Source: CARZYU01 sp964370085 | Lineage (GTDB): Bacteria > Bacillota_I > Bacilli_A > RF39 > UBA660 | Direction of reading: 5' to 3' | Assembly: GCA_964370085.1 (NCBI GenBank) | Contig: CAYJHI010000007.1 | Location: 1 to 30,572, forward strand | Length of the DNA: 30,572 nt | Shown: one piece after another, positions 13,769 to 22,046 of the stretch | How positions within the stretch are numbered: the first letter of the stretch is position 1 | Layout: each line of letters begins with the position of its first letter | Position numbers and translations under genes: made by a program | The notes under the pieces: generated by a model | The model's input: only the letters and a program-made list of their open reading frames with translations | Told to the model about the DNA's origin: nothing | Database searches by the model: none

Positions 13769-15721
13769 ATGAAATGGACTAAGAGAATTATTAAACTAGT
13801 GATTTTATTTATTGTTTTGTTTGTTGGTGGTCATATGGCTATTTTTGCATACTCTTGGCTAACTCCTAAATTAGAAATTAATACTGCTAATAGTATAGCT
13901 TTATACGATAATAGTGATCAATTATTTTTTCAAGGATCAGGTGATAAATCTTGGATTGGATTAGATGAAATTTCGCCGTATTTAATTGATGCTACTATTA
14001 ATACCGAAGATAAAGGGTTTTATAATCATTTTGGTTTTGATTATTTGCGAATTATAAATGCTTTGTTTACTAATATGATGGCCGGTTCTAATGTACAAGG
14101 TGCTTCTACTATTACACAACAATATGCTAAGAATTTATTTTTAGACTTTGATAAAACTTGGCAAAGAAAATGGGATGAAATGTGGCTCACTTTTGAACTT
14201 GAAGCACACTATGATAAAGAGGAAATTTTAGAAGGATACTTGAATACTATTAACTATGGGCATGGAATGTATGGAATACAAAATGCTTCTTTATTTTATT
14301 TTAATAAAAGCGCTAGTGAGTTAACTTTAGCAGAAGCGGCGATGTTGACTGGTATTCCTAAAGCTCCTAGTAATTATTCTCCTCTAGTTAATGAGGATGT
14401 AGCTATTAGTAGACAAACTTCTATTCTAACTTCAATGCTTGATAATGATTTAATTACTCAAGAAGAATATGATACTGCTATAAATGAAGAATTAATCTAT
14501 GTTGGTAAATTAGAACATAGTAACTTATCTACTGTTATGTACTATCAGGATGCAGTTTTAAAAGAATTAGAAGAAATTACTAGTGTTCCTAGGTCTTATT
14601 TAGAGACTGGTGGTTTGAAAATTTATACTAATTTAGACATAGAAACTCAAACTAATTTAGAAAATAGTATTAAAGAAAATATAGGATTGGATAATGAACT
14701 GGAGATTGCCAGTGTAGTTATGAATCCTAATACAGGGGAAGTTTTGGCTTTAACGGGAGGAAAAGATTATAATTCTTCCCAGTTCAATAGAGCAATAGAT
14801 GCTAAAAGACAGGTTGGTTCTACAATGAAACCTTTTTTATACTACGCAGCATTAGAGAATGGATTTACTTCTAGTACTACTTTTATAAGTGAGGAGACTA
14901 CTTTTACTTTTTCAAATGACGAAACATATTCACCACAAAATAGTAATCAGACTTATGGAAATAAACCTATTTCTATGGCTACTGCTATTGCTTATTCCGA
15001 AAATATATATGCAGTTAAAACACATATGTTTCTTGGAGAAGAAACTTTAGTAGATACTGCAATAAGAGTTGGTGTTGACGATGAATTAGAAGCTGTTCCT
15101 TCTTTACCATTAGGTACATCTGAAATCAGTGTTCTTGAAATGGCTCAGGGATATTCAGCTTTTGCTAATTCTGGTTATAAAGTAGAACCTTATTTTATTA
15201 GAAGAATTGAGAATAGCGAAGGTGAAGTTTTGTATGAAGCTGATATAGAAAAAGAATTAGTATTAAATGATAGTTTAACTTATATTTTGAACAATATGCT
15301 TACTTCTGTCTATGATCCCGCTTATATTGATTATAATTACCCAACTTCTATAAATTTAAATGCTCAACTTTCTCATACTTATGCTTTAAAAACAGGTACT
15401 ACTAATACAGATCATTGGTATATAGGTTATAATCCGGAAATAGTAACTGCTGTATGGATTGGTTATGATGACAATGCTAATTTAGAATCTGATCAATACA
15501 AGATAGCTAAAAATGTATGGCTTGACACTATTGAAGGATGTATGGAGGGAAAAGAAGATATATGGTATCAACAACCTGAGAATGTGACTAGTATAATTGT
15601 TGAGCCTATTACTGGCATGCCTGCTACTAATGAAGACGAAAAAAAGAAGGTCATGTACTTTATAAAAGGTACAGAGCCTTCTCACAGTGATCCTGTTTTT
15701 GATGAAATTATCGATAAATAG
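13769..15721 (+). CDS. Class A penicillin-binding protein (transglycosylase-transpeptidase)
   Basis: This bifunctional peptidoglycan synthase of 650 residues has a short cytoplasmic tail and one membrane anchor (about 8-30). The GT51 glycosyltransferase domain (about 60-235) has the catalytic Glu80 in NTEDKGFYNHFG and GASTITQQYAKN (111-122). The transpeptidase domain (about 310-610) has all three motifs: Ser351-x-x-Lys354 (GSTMKPF), SEN (410-412) and KTGT (541-544). No PASTA repeats are seen. AAAGG is ten bases before the ATG. The upstream promoter looks forespore-like, so it may act in spore wall or engulfment synthesis like PbpF/PbpG of B. subtilis; a vegetative PBP1A is the alternative. 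Its 3' end overlaps pduL by 14 bases on the other strand. Confidence 0.93.
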   Translation: MKWTKRIIKLVILFIVLFVGGHMAIFAYSWLTPKLEINTANSIALYDNSDQLFFQGSGDKSWIGLDEISPYLIDATINTEDKGFYNHFGFDYLRIINALFTNMMAGSNVQGASTITQQYAKNLFLDFDKTWQRKWDEMWLTFELEAHYDKEEILEGYLNTINYGHGMYGIQNASLFYFNKSASELTLAEAAMLTGIPKAPSNYSPLVNEDVAISRQTSILTSMLDNDLITQEEYDTAINEELIYVGKLEHSNLSTVMYYQDAVLKELEEITSVPRSYLETGGLKIYTNLDIETQTNLENSIKENIGLDNELEIASVVMNPNTGEVLALTGGKDYNSSQFNRAIDAKRQVGSTMKPFLYYAALENGFTSSTTFISEETTFTFSNDETYSPQNSNQTYGNKPISMATAIAYSENIYAVKTHMFLGEETLVDTAIRVGVDDELEAVPSLPLGTSEISVLEMAQGYSAFANSGYKVEPYFIRRIENSEGEVLYEADIEKELVLNDSLTYILNNMLTSVYDPAYIDYNYPTSINLNAQLSHTYALKTGTTNTDHWYIGYNPEIVTAVWIGYDDNANLESDQYKIAKNVWLDTIEGCMEGKEDIWYQQPENVTSIIVEPITGMPATNEDEKKKVMYFIKGTEPSHSDPVFDEIIDK

Positions 15722-16268
15722 TTCCTTCTTGACCTGTTTTAAGTAAAGAGCCATTTGCATCATCAGTATCTAAATGTAACTCTAGTGTGAAACTAGGGTC
15801 TTCTTTTATTTTGACATTGCTAAACATAACTCCCTTTTCTCCTTCAAAGGATATTTTAACTTCATTAACATCTTCTAGATTTAATTGTTTTCGCAACTCT
15901 GGTGTCATGTGAATATGCCTATTAGCAATAATTCCACAAGCCTTAGTTACTTCTCCTTTAGGTCCTTCTATAGTAATTGTACTGGCACCTTCTAAATCTC
16001 CTGAATCTTTTATTGGGGGATTTATACCTAATGCATAAGAATCTGTTCTTGATATTTCTACTTGTGTATAATTTCTATAAGGTAACAATATACGTACTTT
16101 TTCAATCTTGTTCTTTTCAGTTTTGATAGTAACAACTTTATCAGACGCATATTGTCCTTTTTGGACTAGTTCTTTTATTTCTTTTATTTCTTCATCTGCA
16201 AACAGTATTTTATAATCTGCCTCAGTTAAATGTACATGACGATTAGATACTCCTAATAATACTTTCAT
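15708..16268 (-). CDS. pduL: PduL-type phosphate acyltransferase
   Basis: PduL enzymes convert acyl-CoA and phosphate to acyl phosphate and CoA. The 186 residues form two linked beta barrels with the zinc-binding family motifs VSNRHVHLTEAD (7-18), QYASDKVVTI, ANRHIHMTPELR and ELHLDTDDAN. No other microcompartment gene is nearby and there is no N-terminal targeting extension before the first motif. So it is likely a housekeeping phosphotransacetylase paired with an acetate kinase elsewhere. The ATG follows AGGAGGT at four bases. An extended -10 directly upstream would start transcription at the ribosome binding site. The gene is divergent from gerQ and convergent with the PBP gene, whose end it overlaps. 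Confidence 0.9.
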   Translation of the reverse strand: MKVLLGVSNRHVHLTEADYKILFADEEIKEIKELVQKGQYASDKVVTIKTEKNKIEKVRILLPYRNYTQVEISRTDSYALGINPPIKDSGDLEGASTITIEGPKGEVTKACGIIANRHIHMTPELRKQLNLEDVNEVKISFEGEKGVMFSNVKIKEDPSFTLELHLDTDDANGSLLKTGQEGTIYR

Positions 16269-16284
16269 AGATACCTCCTATTTT

Positions 16285-16290
16285 ATTGTA
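16285..16290 (-). promoter_or_regulatory. Extended -10 promoter of pduL
   Basis: TGATACAAT on the minus strand, with no good -35. The predicted start is the first G of GGAGGT. Confidence 0.45.
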
Positions 16291-16332
16291 TCATATATAC
16301 TTTTAGTAAATAGTCTTTTTTTTATTTGTTGA

Positions 16333-16340
16333 CATATTAT
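16333..16340 (+). promoter_or_regulatory. Possible mother-cell (SigE-like) -10 of gerQ
   Basis: CATATTAT agrees at six of eight positions with the SigE -10 CATACANT, and it lies six bases before the TGGAGG site. B. subtilis gerQ is SigE-dependent. No clear -35 was found. Confidence 0.25.
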
Positions 16341-16356
16341 TTATTGGAGGAATGAT

Positions 16357-16680
16357 ATGAATAATAATATTTACCCTGGATATCCCCCTAATACTAATTT
16401 GAATTTAGGGGCTACTCAACCACCTATTACTAATATGATGCAGCAAACTAATAAAAACGTTTATGCAGAGAGTCTGTTAGTAAAAAACATTGGAAAATTA
16501 GCAACTTTCTATATGTCTTATCCTGACTCTATCCAATGGAAAGATAAGGTATTTACAGGTATAATTGAATCTGCAGGTAGAGATTTTGCCGTTTTGAGCG
16601 ATCCTAAAACAGGAAAATGGACTATTCTTTGGATTATATATTTAGATTATGTAGAATTTGATGAACCTATAAAATTGTAA
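16357..16680 (+). CDS. gerQ: Spore coat protein GerQ
   Basis: GerQ (YwdL) is an inner coat protein needed for CwlJ-dependent germination; in B. subtilis it is cross-linked by the transglutaminase Tgl. The 107 residues have a Pro/Asn-rich N-terminal tail and the conserved C-terminal domain: YAESLLVKNIGKLATFYMSY, then FTGIIESAGRDFAVLSDPKTGKW and IIYLDYVEFDEPI. In B. subtilis the cross-linked residues are Lys near the N terminus. Here the first Lys is Lys33, so the tail cannot be cross-linked the same way. GGAGG lies six bases before the ATG. ung is close by, as in Bacillus, where gerQ, cwlJ and ung are neighbours; no cwlJ is present. Confidence 0.9.
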   Translation: MNNNIYPGYPPNTNLNLGATQPPITNMMQQTNKNVYAESLLVKNIGKLATFYMSYPDSIQWKDKVFTGIIESAGRDFAVLSDPKTGKWTILWIIYLDYVEFDEPIKL

Positions 16681-16688
16681 TAGTTTAG

Positions 16689-16717
16689 TTGTTAATCTTA
16701 TCTTTATTTGATATAAT
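16689..16717 (+). promoter_or_regulatory. Vegetative promoter of the LemA-like gene
   Basis: TTGTTA, 17 bases, TATAAT, with the extended TGA before the -10. It starts nine bases after the gerQ stop codon, so this gene is transcribed separately from gerQ. Confidence 0.72.
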
Positions 16718-16739
16718 TATTTCATAATAGAGGTGAGAT

Positions 16740-17291
16740 ATGTATATTTATATTATAATCATTGTTATTGTTGCTCTTGGAATTGTTGGTTTGTTTTTAA
16801 GTATTACTTTTAATAAATTTCAGTTTTTAATTATTAAGATGGAAGAAGCTAACAATAACATTGATATTTTGTTGGAAAAAAAAGAAAAATTGTTAGAAAG
16901 AGTAATTCCTTTTATTCATAAAGTTAATAAAGAGGAAGCAAAAACAATGAAAAATAACCTTAAACATAAGGTTATTAAAAGCGAACGTGGTGATTTAAAT
17001 AATCGTTTAAATAAAGTAGAACATGAACTTAATAAAGTTGTAGATGCTAATCAAAAATTGACTAAGGACGATGGTTTTACTGACTTACAGTTTGATTTGT
17101 TTAATACTAACGAAGAATTAGAAGCTGCTCTTAAGTTTTATAATGATTCTGTTAGTAATTATAACTCTTTAATCAAATGTTTTCCAACTAGCATTGCAGG
17201 ATTGGTATTTAGATATAAACAGAAATATTTTTATACAATTAATGAACTTATAGAATTTGAAATATTGAAAGATAAAAACGCTAATGATTAG
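16740..17291 (+). CDS. LemA family membrane-anchored protein
   Basis: This 183-residue protein has one N-terminal membrane segment (about 2-22) and a long helical body. The body shows LemA features: the early helix ANNNIDILLEKKEKLLERVI and the C-terminal LKFYNDSVSNYNSLIKCFP followed by a Phe/Tyr-rich RYKQKYFYTINEL. LemA proteins are widespread but their function is not settled; the helical domain is thought to face the cytoplasm or periplasm as a coiled scaffold. GAGGTGA lies just before the ATG. The gene has its own promoter. Its last codons and stop form the 5' and 3' arms of a terminator shared with the convergent ung gene. Confidence 0.8.
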   Translation: MYIYIIIIVIVALGIVGLFLSITFNKFQFLIIKMEEANNNIDILLEKKEKLLERVIPFIHKVNKEEAKTMKNNLKHKVIKSERGDLNNRLNKVEHELNKVVDANQKLTKDDGFTDLQFDLFNTNEELEAALKFYNDSVSNYNSLIKCFPTSIAGLVFRYKQKYFYTINELIEFEILKDKNAND

Positions 17292-17300
17292 CGTTTTTTT
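17274..17300. terminator. Bidirectional terminator between the LemA-like gene and ung
   Basis: AAAACGCTAA and TTAGCGTTTT form a ten-pair stem with a TGA loop. On the plus strand the arm runs into seven T; on the minus strand into five. The stop codon TAG of the LemA-like gene lies in the 3' arm. Confidence 0.9.
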
Positions 17301-17317
17301 AGTGAAAACAACTATAT

Positions 17318-17968
17318 TTACCATTCTATTTGTTTTAAACCTCTTGCTAATAGAAACTCATTTGTTTTGGAAAAAGGTTTACTACCGAAGAAACCATTTC
17401 TAGCAGAAAAAGGCGATGGATGAGAAGCTTTTAAGACTAGATGTTTGGTACTAGTTATATACTTTTCTTTTTCTTTAGCGTAATTCCCCCATAATATAAA
17501 AACAATAGATTGATCTTTTTCATTTAAGATTTTTATTATGTTATCTGTGAATTGTTCCCATCCTATATTCTTGTGAGAGGAAGGTTTTGATTCTTCTACA
17601 CTCATGATTGAATTTATTAATAAAACTCCTTGTTTAGCCCATTTTTCTAAATTTCCATCGTTTTTTTCTATTCCTACATCATTTTTTAATTCTTTGTAGA
17701 TATTTTTTAATGATGGAGGTATTTTAATATTTGTTTCTACTGAAAATGATAGTCCATGTGCTTGATTAGGTCCATGGTAAGGATCTTGTCCTAGTATTAC
17801 AACTTTTGTTGCTTGATAAGAAGATAATTGAAAGGCTTTAAACAGATCTTTTCTTAGAGGATATATTTTTTTAAGATTGTATTCATTATTGACTCTATTC
17901 ATTAATTTAAGGAAATAATCTTTATTGTATTCATCTTTTAATATCTCGTCCCAATCATTTTTAATCAT
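17318..17968 (-). CDS. ung: Uracil-DNA glycosylase
   Basis: This family 1 enzyme removes uracil from DNA in base-excision repair. The 216 residues contain motif A GQDPYHGPNQAHGLSFSV (catalytic Asp62, His65) and motif B ASHPSPFSARNGFFG (catalytic His183, minor-groove loop). The C-terminal region after motif B is normal, so the protein is complete. AAGGAG lies six bases before the ATG. An extended -10 (TGATATAAT) stands directly before it, the TG being part of the upstream symporter's TGA stop. ung can therefore be transcribed from its own promoter or from the symporter gene. Confidence 0.97.
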   Translation of the reverse strand: MIKNDWDEILKDEYNKDYFLKLMNRVNNEYNLKKIYPLRKDLFKAFQLSSYQATKVVILGQDPYHGPNQAHGLSFSVETNIKIPPSLKNIYKELKNDVGIEKNDGNLEKWAKQGVLLINSIMSVEESKPSSHKNIGWEQFTDNIIKILNEKDQSIVFILWGNYAKEKEKYITSTKHLVLKASHPSPFSARNGFFGSKPFSKTNEFLLARGLKQIEW

Positions 17969-17986
17969 ACTTTGCTCCTTTAATTT

Positions 17987-17992
17987 ATTATA
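17987..17992 (-). promoter_or_regulatory. Extended -10 promoter of ung
   Basis: TGATATAAT on the minus strand, where TGA is also the stop codon of the upstream gene. The predicted start is the first A of AAGGAG. Confidence 0.5.
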
Positions 17993-19273
17993 TCATAATC
18001 GCTGTTTTTCTTTGACTACTTCTTTACGTAAGGAGAAAATTGCATAGATATTGACTATGGCTAGTATAGCTACTAATATGTCAACTATACTCCATAATAC
18101 ATTTGATTGAGCTAACGAACCCCATAGAAGTAGTATTGCTACCACACTTTTTAGTATATATAAATGCTGTTTTTTTATTTTAGGATATAAATATTTTAAG
18201 TTGCTTTCACCATAGTAATATCCTGTTATAATAGTCGAAAATGCAAAGAGAGTTATGATCAAAATCAGTGACAGTTCCCCTATATTACCTAAATTGCTAT
18301 CAAGAGCATATTGAATTATTTCTATTCCGTTATAATTACTGCTTGTGAAAATACTATAATCAATTGATAACACTATTAGCGCTGTTATTGTGCATACTAT
18401 TAAGCTCGTAAAATAAACACCTACTACTTGTATCATTCCTTGACTTGCTGGTTTTTCGTTATCCACTGACCCACTAGCAATTGCTCCGCTTCCTATTCCT
18501 GCTTCATTTGAAAATATTCCTCTTTGAATACCTATTAATATAGTTGTTAATAGTCCACTGCTGAATGCTTTTAAATCAAAGGCTGAAGTAATTATTTCAT
18601 TAAAGATACTAGGTAGTTTTTCTATGTTGATGAATACAACAACTAAGCCTAATAATATATATCCTAATCCCATGATGGGTACTATATTATTTGTAAACGA
18701 TACAATACTCTTTAGACCTTTATATATTGCTAAAAAAGCTAATGTTGCGATTATAATTGCTATTATTATTGGTGCTATAGGAAATTTGCTAGTAATACTG
18801 ATTGTGATTGTATTAGCTTGTATTGTCATAAAGGCTACTATATAGGTTATTATTATTAAAAAGGCATATATCTGTCCCAATTTTTTGTTCTTTAGTCCTT
18901 TTCCTATGTAATAGGCTGGCCCACCTTTATAGTAGTTGCCGTCTTTTTCTTGATACCGTACTCCCAATGTGCTTTCTGCAAATGAGTTTGATGCTACTAT
19001 TAATGTAGTTGTCCATAACCAAAATATAGTTCCTGGTCCTCCATATAATAATGCCAGAGCTATTCCTGCTAGCGAACCCACTCCAATTCTTGCTGAAGTA
19101 GCCATCATTAATGAGGCAAAAGGCGTAATTTTTGTCTTTTTTTTACTGTGGAAACTACTTATCATTTTAGGAACATTAAATTGTATTCCTCTTAATTTGA
19201 TTGTAAAGTAGATTCCTACTGATATAAGCAAAATAGTTGCAATTGACCATACTATATTATTTATAATTTCCAC
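17993..19273 (-). CDS. Sodium/alanine symporter (AGCS family)
   Basis: This is a secondary transporter of 426 residues with about ten or eleven hydrophobic segments. It probably imports alanine or glycine with Na+. The family signature lies at about residues 50-105: TPFASLMMATSARIGVGSLAGIA, GGPGTIFWLWTTT and FAESTLGVRYQEKDGNYYKG. A second conserved patch is GIQRGIFSNEAGIGSGAIA. The ARIGVGSLAG variant, rather than the classical ATVGTGNIAG, marks a subgroup that I believe is common in anaerobic Firmicutes. The start is GTG with GGTGA four bases before it; the ATG one base upstream is out of frame and soon stops. The substrate within the amino acid group is inferred. Confidence 0.9.
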   Translation of the reverse strand: MEIINNIVWSIATILLISVGIYFTIKLRGIQFNVPKMISSFHSKKKTKITPFASLMMATSARIGVGSLAGIALALLYGGPGTIFWLWTTTLIVASNSFAESTLGVRYQEKDGNYYKGGPAYYIGKGLKNKKLGQIYAFLIIITYIVAFMTIQANTITISITSKFPIAPIIIAIIIATLAFLAIYKGLKSIVSFTNNIVPIMGLGYILLGLVVVFINIEKLPSIFNEIITSAFDLKAFSSGLLTTILIGIQRGIFSNEAGIGSGAIASGSVDNEKPASQGMIQVVGVYFTSLIVCTITALIVLSIDYSIFTSSNYNGIEIIQYALDSNLGNIGELSLILIITLFAFSTIITGYYYGESNLKYLYPKIKKQHLYILKSVVAILLLWGSLAQSNVLWSIVDILVAILAIVNIYAIFSLRKEVVKEKQRL

Positions 19274-19288
19274 ATTATCACCAATTCC

Positions 19289-19294
19289 ATTATA
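19289..19294 (-). promoter_or_regulatory. -10 element of the AGCS symporter gene
   Basis: A perfect TATAAT on the minus strand, after the rlmH terminator, with no good -35. The predicted start is the first G of the GGTGA site. Confidence 0.4.
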
Positions 19295-19318
19295 ACCAAC
19301 ATTAATGTCTTAATTTGT

Positions 19319-19346
19319 AAAAAAAAAGACATTGCTAAGCAATATC
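19319..19346 (-). terminator. Rho-independent terminator after rlmH
   Basis: GATATTGC and GCAATGTC (one G-T pair) close a TTA loop, followed by nine T on the minus strand. The first stem base is the last base of the rlmH TAG. It ends the long gdpP-to-rlmH operon. Confidence 0.88.
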
Positions 19347-19801
19347 TATTTATGATAATTTTCATTATTTTTGATTTTAAAACTTCTATATATTTGTTCT
19401 AGTAAAATAACTCTAAATAATTGATGAGGAAATGTCATTTTCGAAAAAGACAAAGCCATGTTTTTTTTACTTTTTAATTCTTCATGGATTCCATTTGATC
19501 CGCCTATTATAAAAGCTATATTATTAGTGGTAAGAAATAAATTATCAAGCAACTTAGAAAATTCAACTGAATTATGTTGCGTTCCTTCAATTTCTAACGT
19601 GATTATATATTCTTTACCTGTAAGATGTTTTTCTATTTCTTCTTTTTCTTTTTTTAATTGACTGGTTATATCATTGAGTTCGTGATCTTTCACTTCTATG
19701 ATTTCTACTTTATGATATTTTTGAAGTCTTTTTTGATATTCTTTGATAGCTTCTTGATAGAATTTTTCTTTTATTTTTCCTACACTTATTATTTTTATCA
19801 T
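19346..19801 (-). CDS. rlmH: 23S rRNA (pseudouridine1915-N3)-methyltransferase
   Basis: RlmH is a small SPOUT methyltransferase that modifies pseudouridine 1915 in helix 69 of 23S rRNA on assembled ribosomes. The 151 residues include the SAM-binding knot FIIGGSNGIHEEL and the strongly conserved C-terminal SFSKMTFPHQLFRVILLEQI followed by YRSFKI and the terminal NYHK. The ATG shares its A with the yycJ stop (TAATG) and has no good ribosome binding site, so translation probably depends on ribosomes finishing yycJ. It is the last gene of the operon. The yycJ...rlmH closeness is conserved in Bacillus and Staphylococcus. Confidence 0.96.
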   Translation of the reverse strand: MIKIISVGKIKEKFYQEAIKEYQKRLQKYHKVEIIEVKDHELNDITSQLKKEKEEIEKHLTGKEYIITLEIEGTQHNSVEFSKLLDNLFLTTNNIAFIIGGSNGIHEELKSKKNMALSFSKMTFPHQLFRVILLEQIYRSFKIKNNENYHK

Positions 19802-20568
19802 TAGATGGTTATTAACTCACTTTCTTCATTTTGCTTCGCAATAATAAATTTTCTAGTTTGTATGCAATCTTCTCCTAATACTTCTTTTATTGTCTCTATT
19901 ACCAACGTTTCTTCATTATTATCTTCACTTAAATGGGCCAATATGATATGGGATGTTTTTTCGCTCATCATTTTTTTTAGATAATTTGCCATAGAACGAT
20001 TGGATAGATGCCCCTTATCACTCAAAATGCGTTGTTTTAAATGATGAGGCCTTGTTCCATTCATAAGTAACTCTTCATCATGATTACTTTCTATTACATA
20101 CAAATTGTGGTTTTTTAAATCTTCTAAATATTTATGGTTTATATATCCCGTGTCAGTTATATATACGAGACTACTAGTGCCACTTTTTATGATAAAAGCA
20201 GCAGAATCCATCGAGTCATGCGATGTTTTAATAGTTTTAATATTTAAATCTTTGATAACAAATTCTCTTTCTAAATCAATTAGCGTATGAACATTTTTAT
20301 AACTTATAAAATATTCTCTTGTTTTAGATGGAATGTGCACGTTTATTTGCTCTTTATTTAATAAAACCTGTAATCCTTTAACGTGATCATCATGTTCATG
20401 TGTAATTAAAATAGCATCAATATCTTTAATAGTTAAATTCTCTTTATCTAAACTTGCTTTAACCCTTTTGAAACTAATACCAATATCAATTAAGATATTG
20501 GTATCATTGCTTTGAATTAAACAACAGTTTCCTTTAGAACCACTTGCAATGGTTTTAACTTTTATCAT
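19801..20568 (-). CDS. yycJ: MBL-fold metallohydrolase YycJ (WalJ)
   Basis: This is a metallo-beta-lactamase-fold hydrolase of 255 residues. The metal site is complete: THEHDDH (residues 56-62), the central TSHDSMD, YITDTGY, ESNHDEELL, KGHLSN and AHLSEDN. YycJ/WalJ is thought to be a nuclease-like enzyme linked to DNA repair or replication coordination; in B. subtilis it belongs to the walRK operon. Here walR, walK, yycH and yycI are absent and yycJ follows the M23 gene directly with a four-base ATGA overlap and no separate ribosome binding site. Family is certain; the substrate is not. Confidence 0.92.
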   Translation of the reverse strand: MIKVKTIASGSKGNCCLIQSNDTNILIDIGISFKRVKASLDKENLTIKDIDAILITHEHDDHVKGLQVLLNKEQINVHIPSKTREYFISYKNVHTLIDLEREFVIKDLNIKTIKTSHDSMDSAAFIIKSGTSSLVYITDTGYINHKYLEDLKNHNLYVIESNHDEELLMNGTRPHHLKQRILSDKGHLSNRSMANYLKKMMSEKTSHIILAHLSEDNNEETLVIETIKEVLGEDCIQTRKFIIAKQNEESELITI

Positions 20569-22046
20569 TGATACAGTAATAATGGATTAAAAGATCTTCC
20601 ACCGCTATATGGATATCCTTGCCATGCTCCAAAGTGTAAGTGAACACCTGTAACAAAACCTGTATCTCCCATTCCTCCTATTACTTGTCCCATAGTTACT
20701 ACGTCACCTTTGCTGACATATCGATATTCCATATGTCCATAAATTGTGTAGTAACCGTTTTGATGATCAATAACTGCATATATTCCGTCTGGCCAGCGAG
20801 TACCCGCTTCTGTAACAATTCCAGATTGTGCTGCTTTGATTGGAGATCCTCTTCCTGTTCCTCCAATGTCTACTCCGTCATGCAACGTCCCCCATCTATA
20901 ACCGTAAGGACTATTTATTGTATAAGGAACATTTGTCGGCCATGCCCATACTCCAAGATCTCCTGAAATTACATAGTCATTACTTTTTCCACCTTTAACG
21001 ATTATTTCATTGATTACCGGTTTAATCTCTTCTGTACTTATCGGTATAGATTCTTGAGGTGCTCCATTTTCAATTTGACTTTTATAAGTTAATTTTGTAA
21101 CACCATTTTCACCAGCTTGAATTGTTTCTTCAACTCCTACTAGTATTGTATTATCATATCTAATCTCTGTTTCATATTTTATTTCTTGCAACTCTACAAC
21201 ATGATCTACCTGAACTATTTTAACTTTCGGTTGTAATATCCCAAGTGTTACTTGTTGACCTGTAAATAATAATGAATTTTCGTTTTTGAATTGAGGATTG
21301 GCAATTAAAAACTCCTGTGCTGACATTTTATTAGCAAATGAAACATCGCTGATTGTATCTCCTTCTAAAACGGTATAAACATTTTGTGGTTCGGTAGTTC
21401 CAAACATTAAGTACTTTGATAACTCTTCACTGGTTTGATAAATTGGCTGATTAGTAGGGATACGATCTTGTTGATAGTTTATTTGGTTTTTTATTTCAAC
21501 AGATTCTATTATTGATCCAGTACTAACAATAGGCGTTTGAGTATTTGTTAAATACTTATCATATTCTTCGCTATCGACGAAAGATCTGATTGTGTTATCG
21601 ATAGACTCCTCAAGCACTTCTTGTTCTAAAACATATATTATAACGTCTTGTTCTACATATTCATCTCCTGTTGTAGCATCTATAACAGTCGTTCCTTTTA
21701 TAGTATATTTATATCCATCGATTGTAAAGGGTGTTATATTATTTATTTTGTCATAAATAGTTTCTACTGTAGATATACTTTCTTCAAAAGTTATTTCTCT
21801 AACAATTTCTAGATTTTTAGGAGGGTATACTTTATCAATATTATATTTTTCTTTTAAGTTATCTTGTTCAGTATCTATATACTCTTCTAATTCTTCTTGT
21901 GATTGAATTAATCCTATTGATTTTCCATCTAGATAGACACGGTATAATGATTGTGGCTCCACTTCTTTTTGAGTGAATCCTAAAAATAATAAACTTACAC
22001 TCGCAATAAGCGCTAAGACAATATAAGTTATATTTCTATTATTCAT
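20565..22046 (-). CDS. LysM-G5-M23 peptidoglycan endopeptidase
   Basis: This is a membrane-anchored or secreted wall hydrolase of 493 residues. In order: an N-terminal membrane segment (about 6-24), a helical/beta region of unknown type (30-215), a LysM domain (about 221-268), a G5 domain (about 275-352) and a C-terminal M23 domain (about 374-490). The M23 zinc site is intact: His389 and Asp393 in LHDGVDIG, His438 in YGHME, and His469/His471 in VHLHFG. It should cut stem-peptide cross-links. GGAGG precedes the ATG, which overlaps the dnaB stop by eight bases. Its place between dnaB and yycJ is where Bacillus has the walRK genes, whose regulon includes such hydrolases. Confidence 0.93.
   Translation of the reverse strand: MNNRNITYIVLALIASVSLLFLGFTQKEVEPQSLYRVYLDGKSIGLIQSQEELEEYIDTEQDNLKEKYNIDKVYPPKNLEIVREITFEESISTVETIYDKINNITPFTIDGYKYTIKGTTVIDATTGDEYVEQDVIIYVLEQEVLEESIDNTIRSFVDSEEYDKYLTNTQTPIVSTGSIIESVEIKNQINYQQDRIPTNQPIYQTSEELSKYLMFGTTEPQNVYTVLEGDTISDVSFANKMSAQEFLIANPQFKNENSLLFTGQQVTLGILQPKVKIVQVDHVVELQEIKYETEIRYDNTILVGVEETIQAGENGVTKLTYKSQIENGAPQESIPISTEEIKPVINEIIVKGGKSNDYVISGDLGVWAWPTNVPYTINSPYGYRWGTLHDGVDIGGTGRGSPIKAAQSGIVTEAGTRWPDGIYAVIDHQNGYYTIYGHMEYRYVSKGDVVTMGQVIGGMGDTGFVTGVHLHFGAWQGYPYSGGRSFNPLLLYQ

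Noticed and set aside
15482..15763. Minus-strand open frame opposite the end of the PBP gene
   Set aside because: It overlaps conserved PBP and pduL coding sequence, lacks a start signal, and its product matches nothing.
16329..16334. TTGACA as a SigA -35 for gerQ
   Set aside because: A -10 at the correct spacing would fall on the gerQ start codon, so transcription would begin inside the gene.
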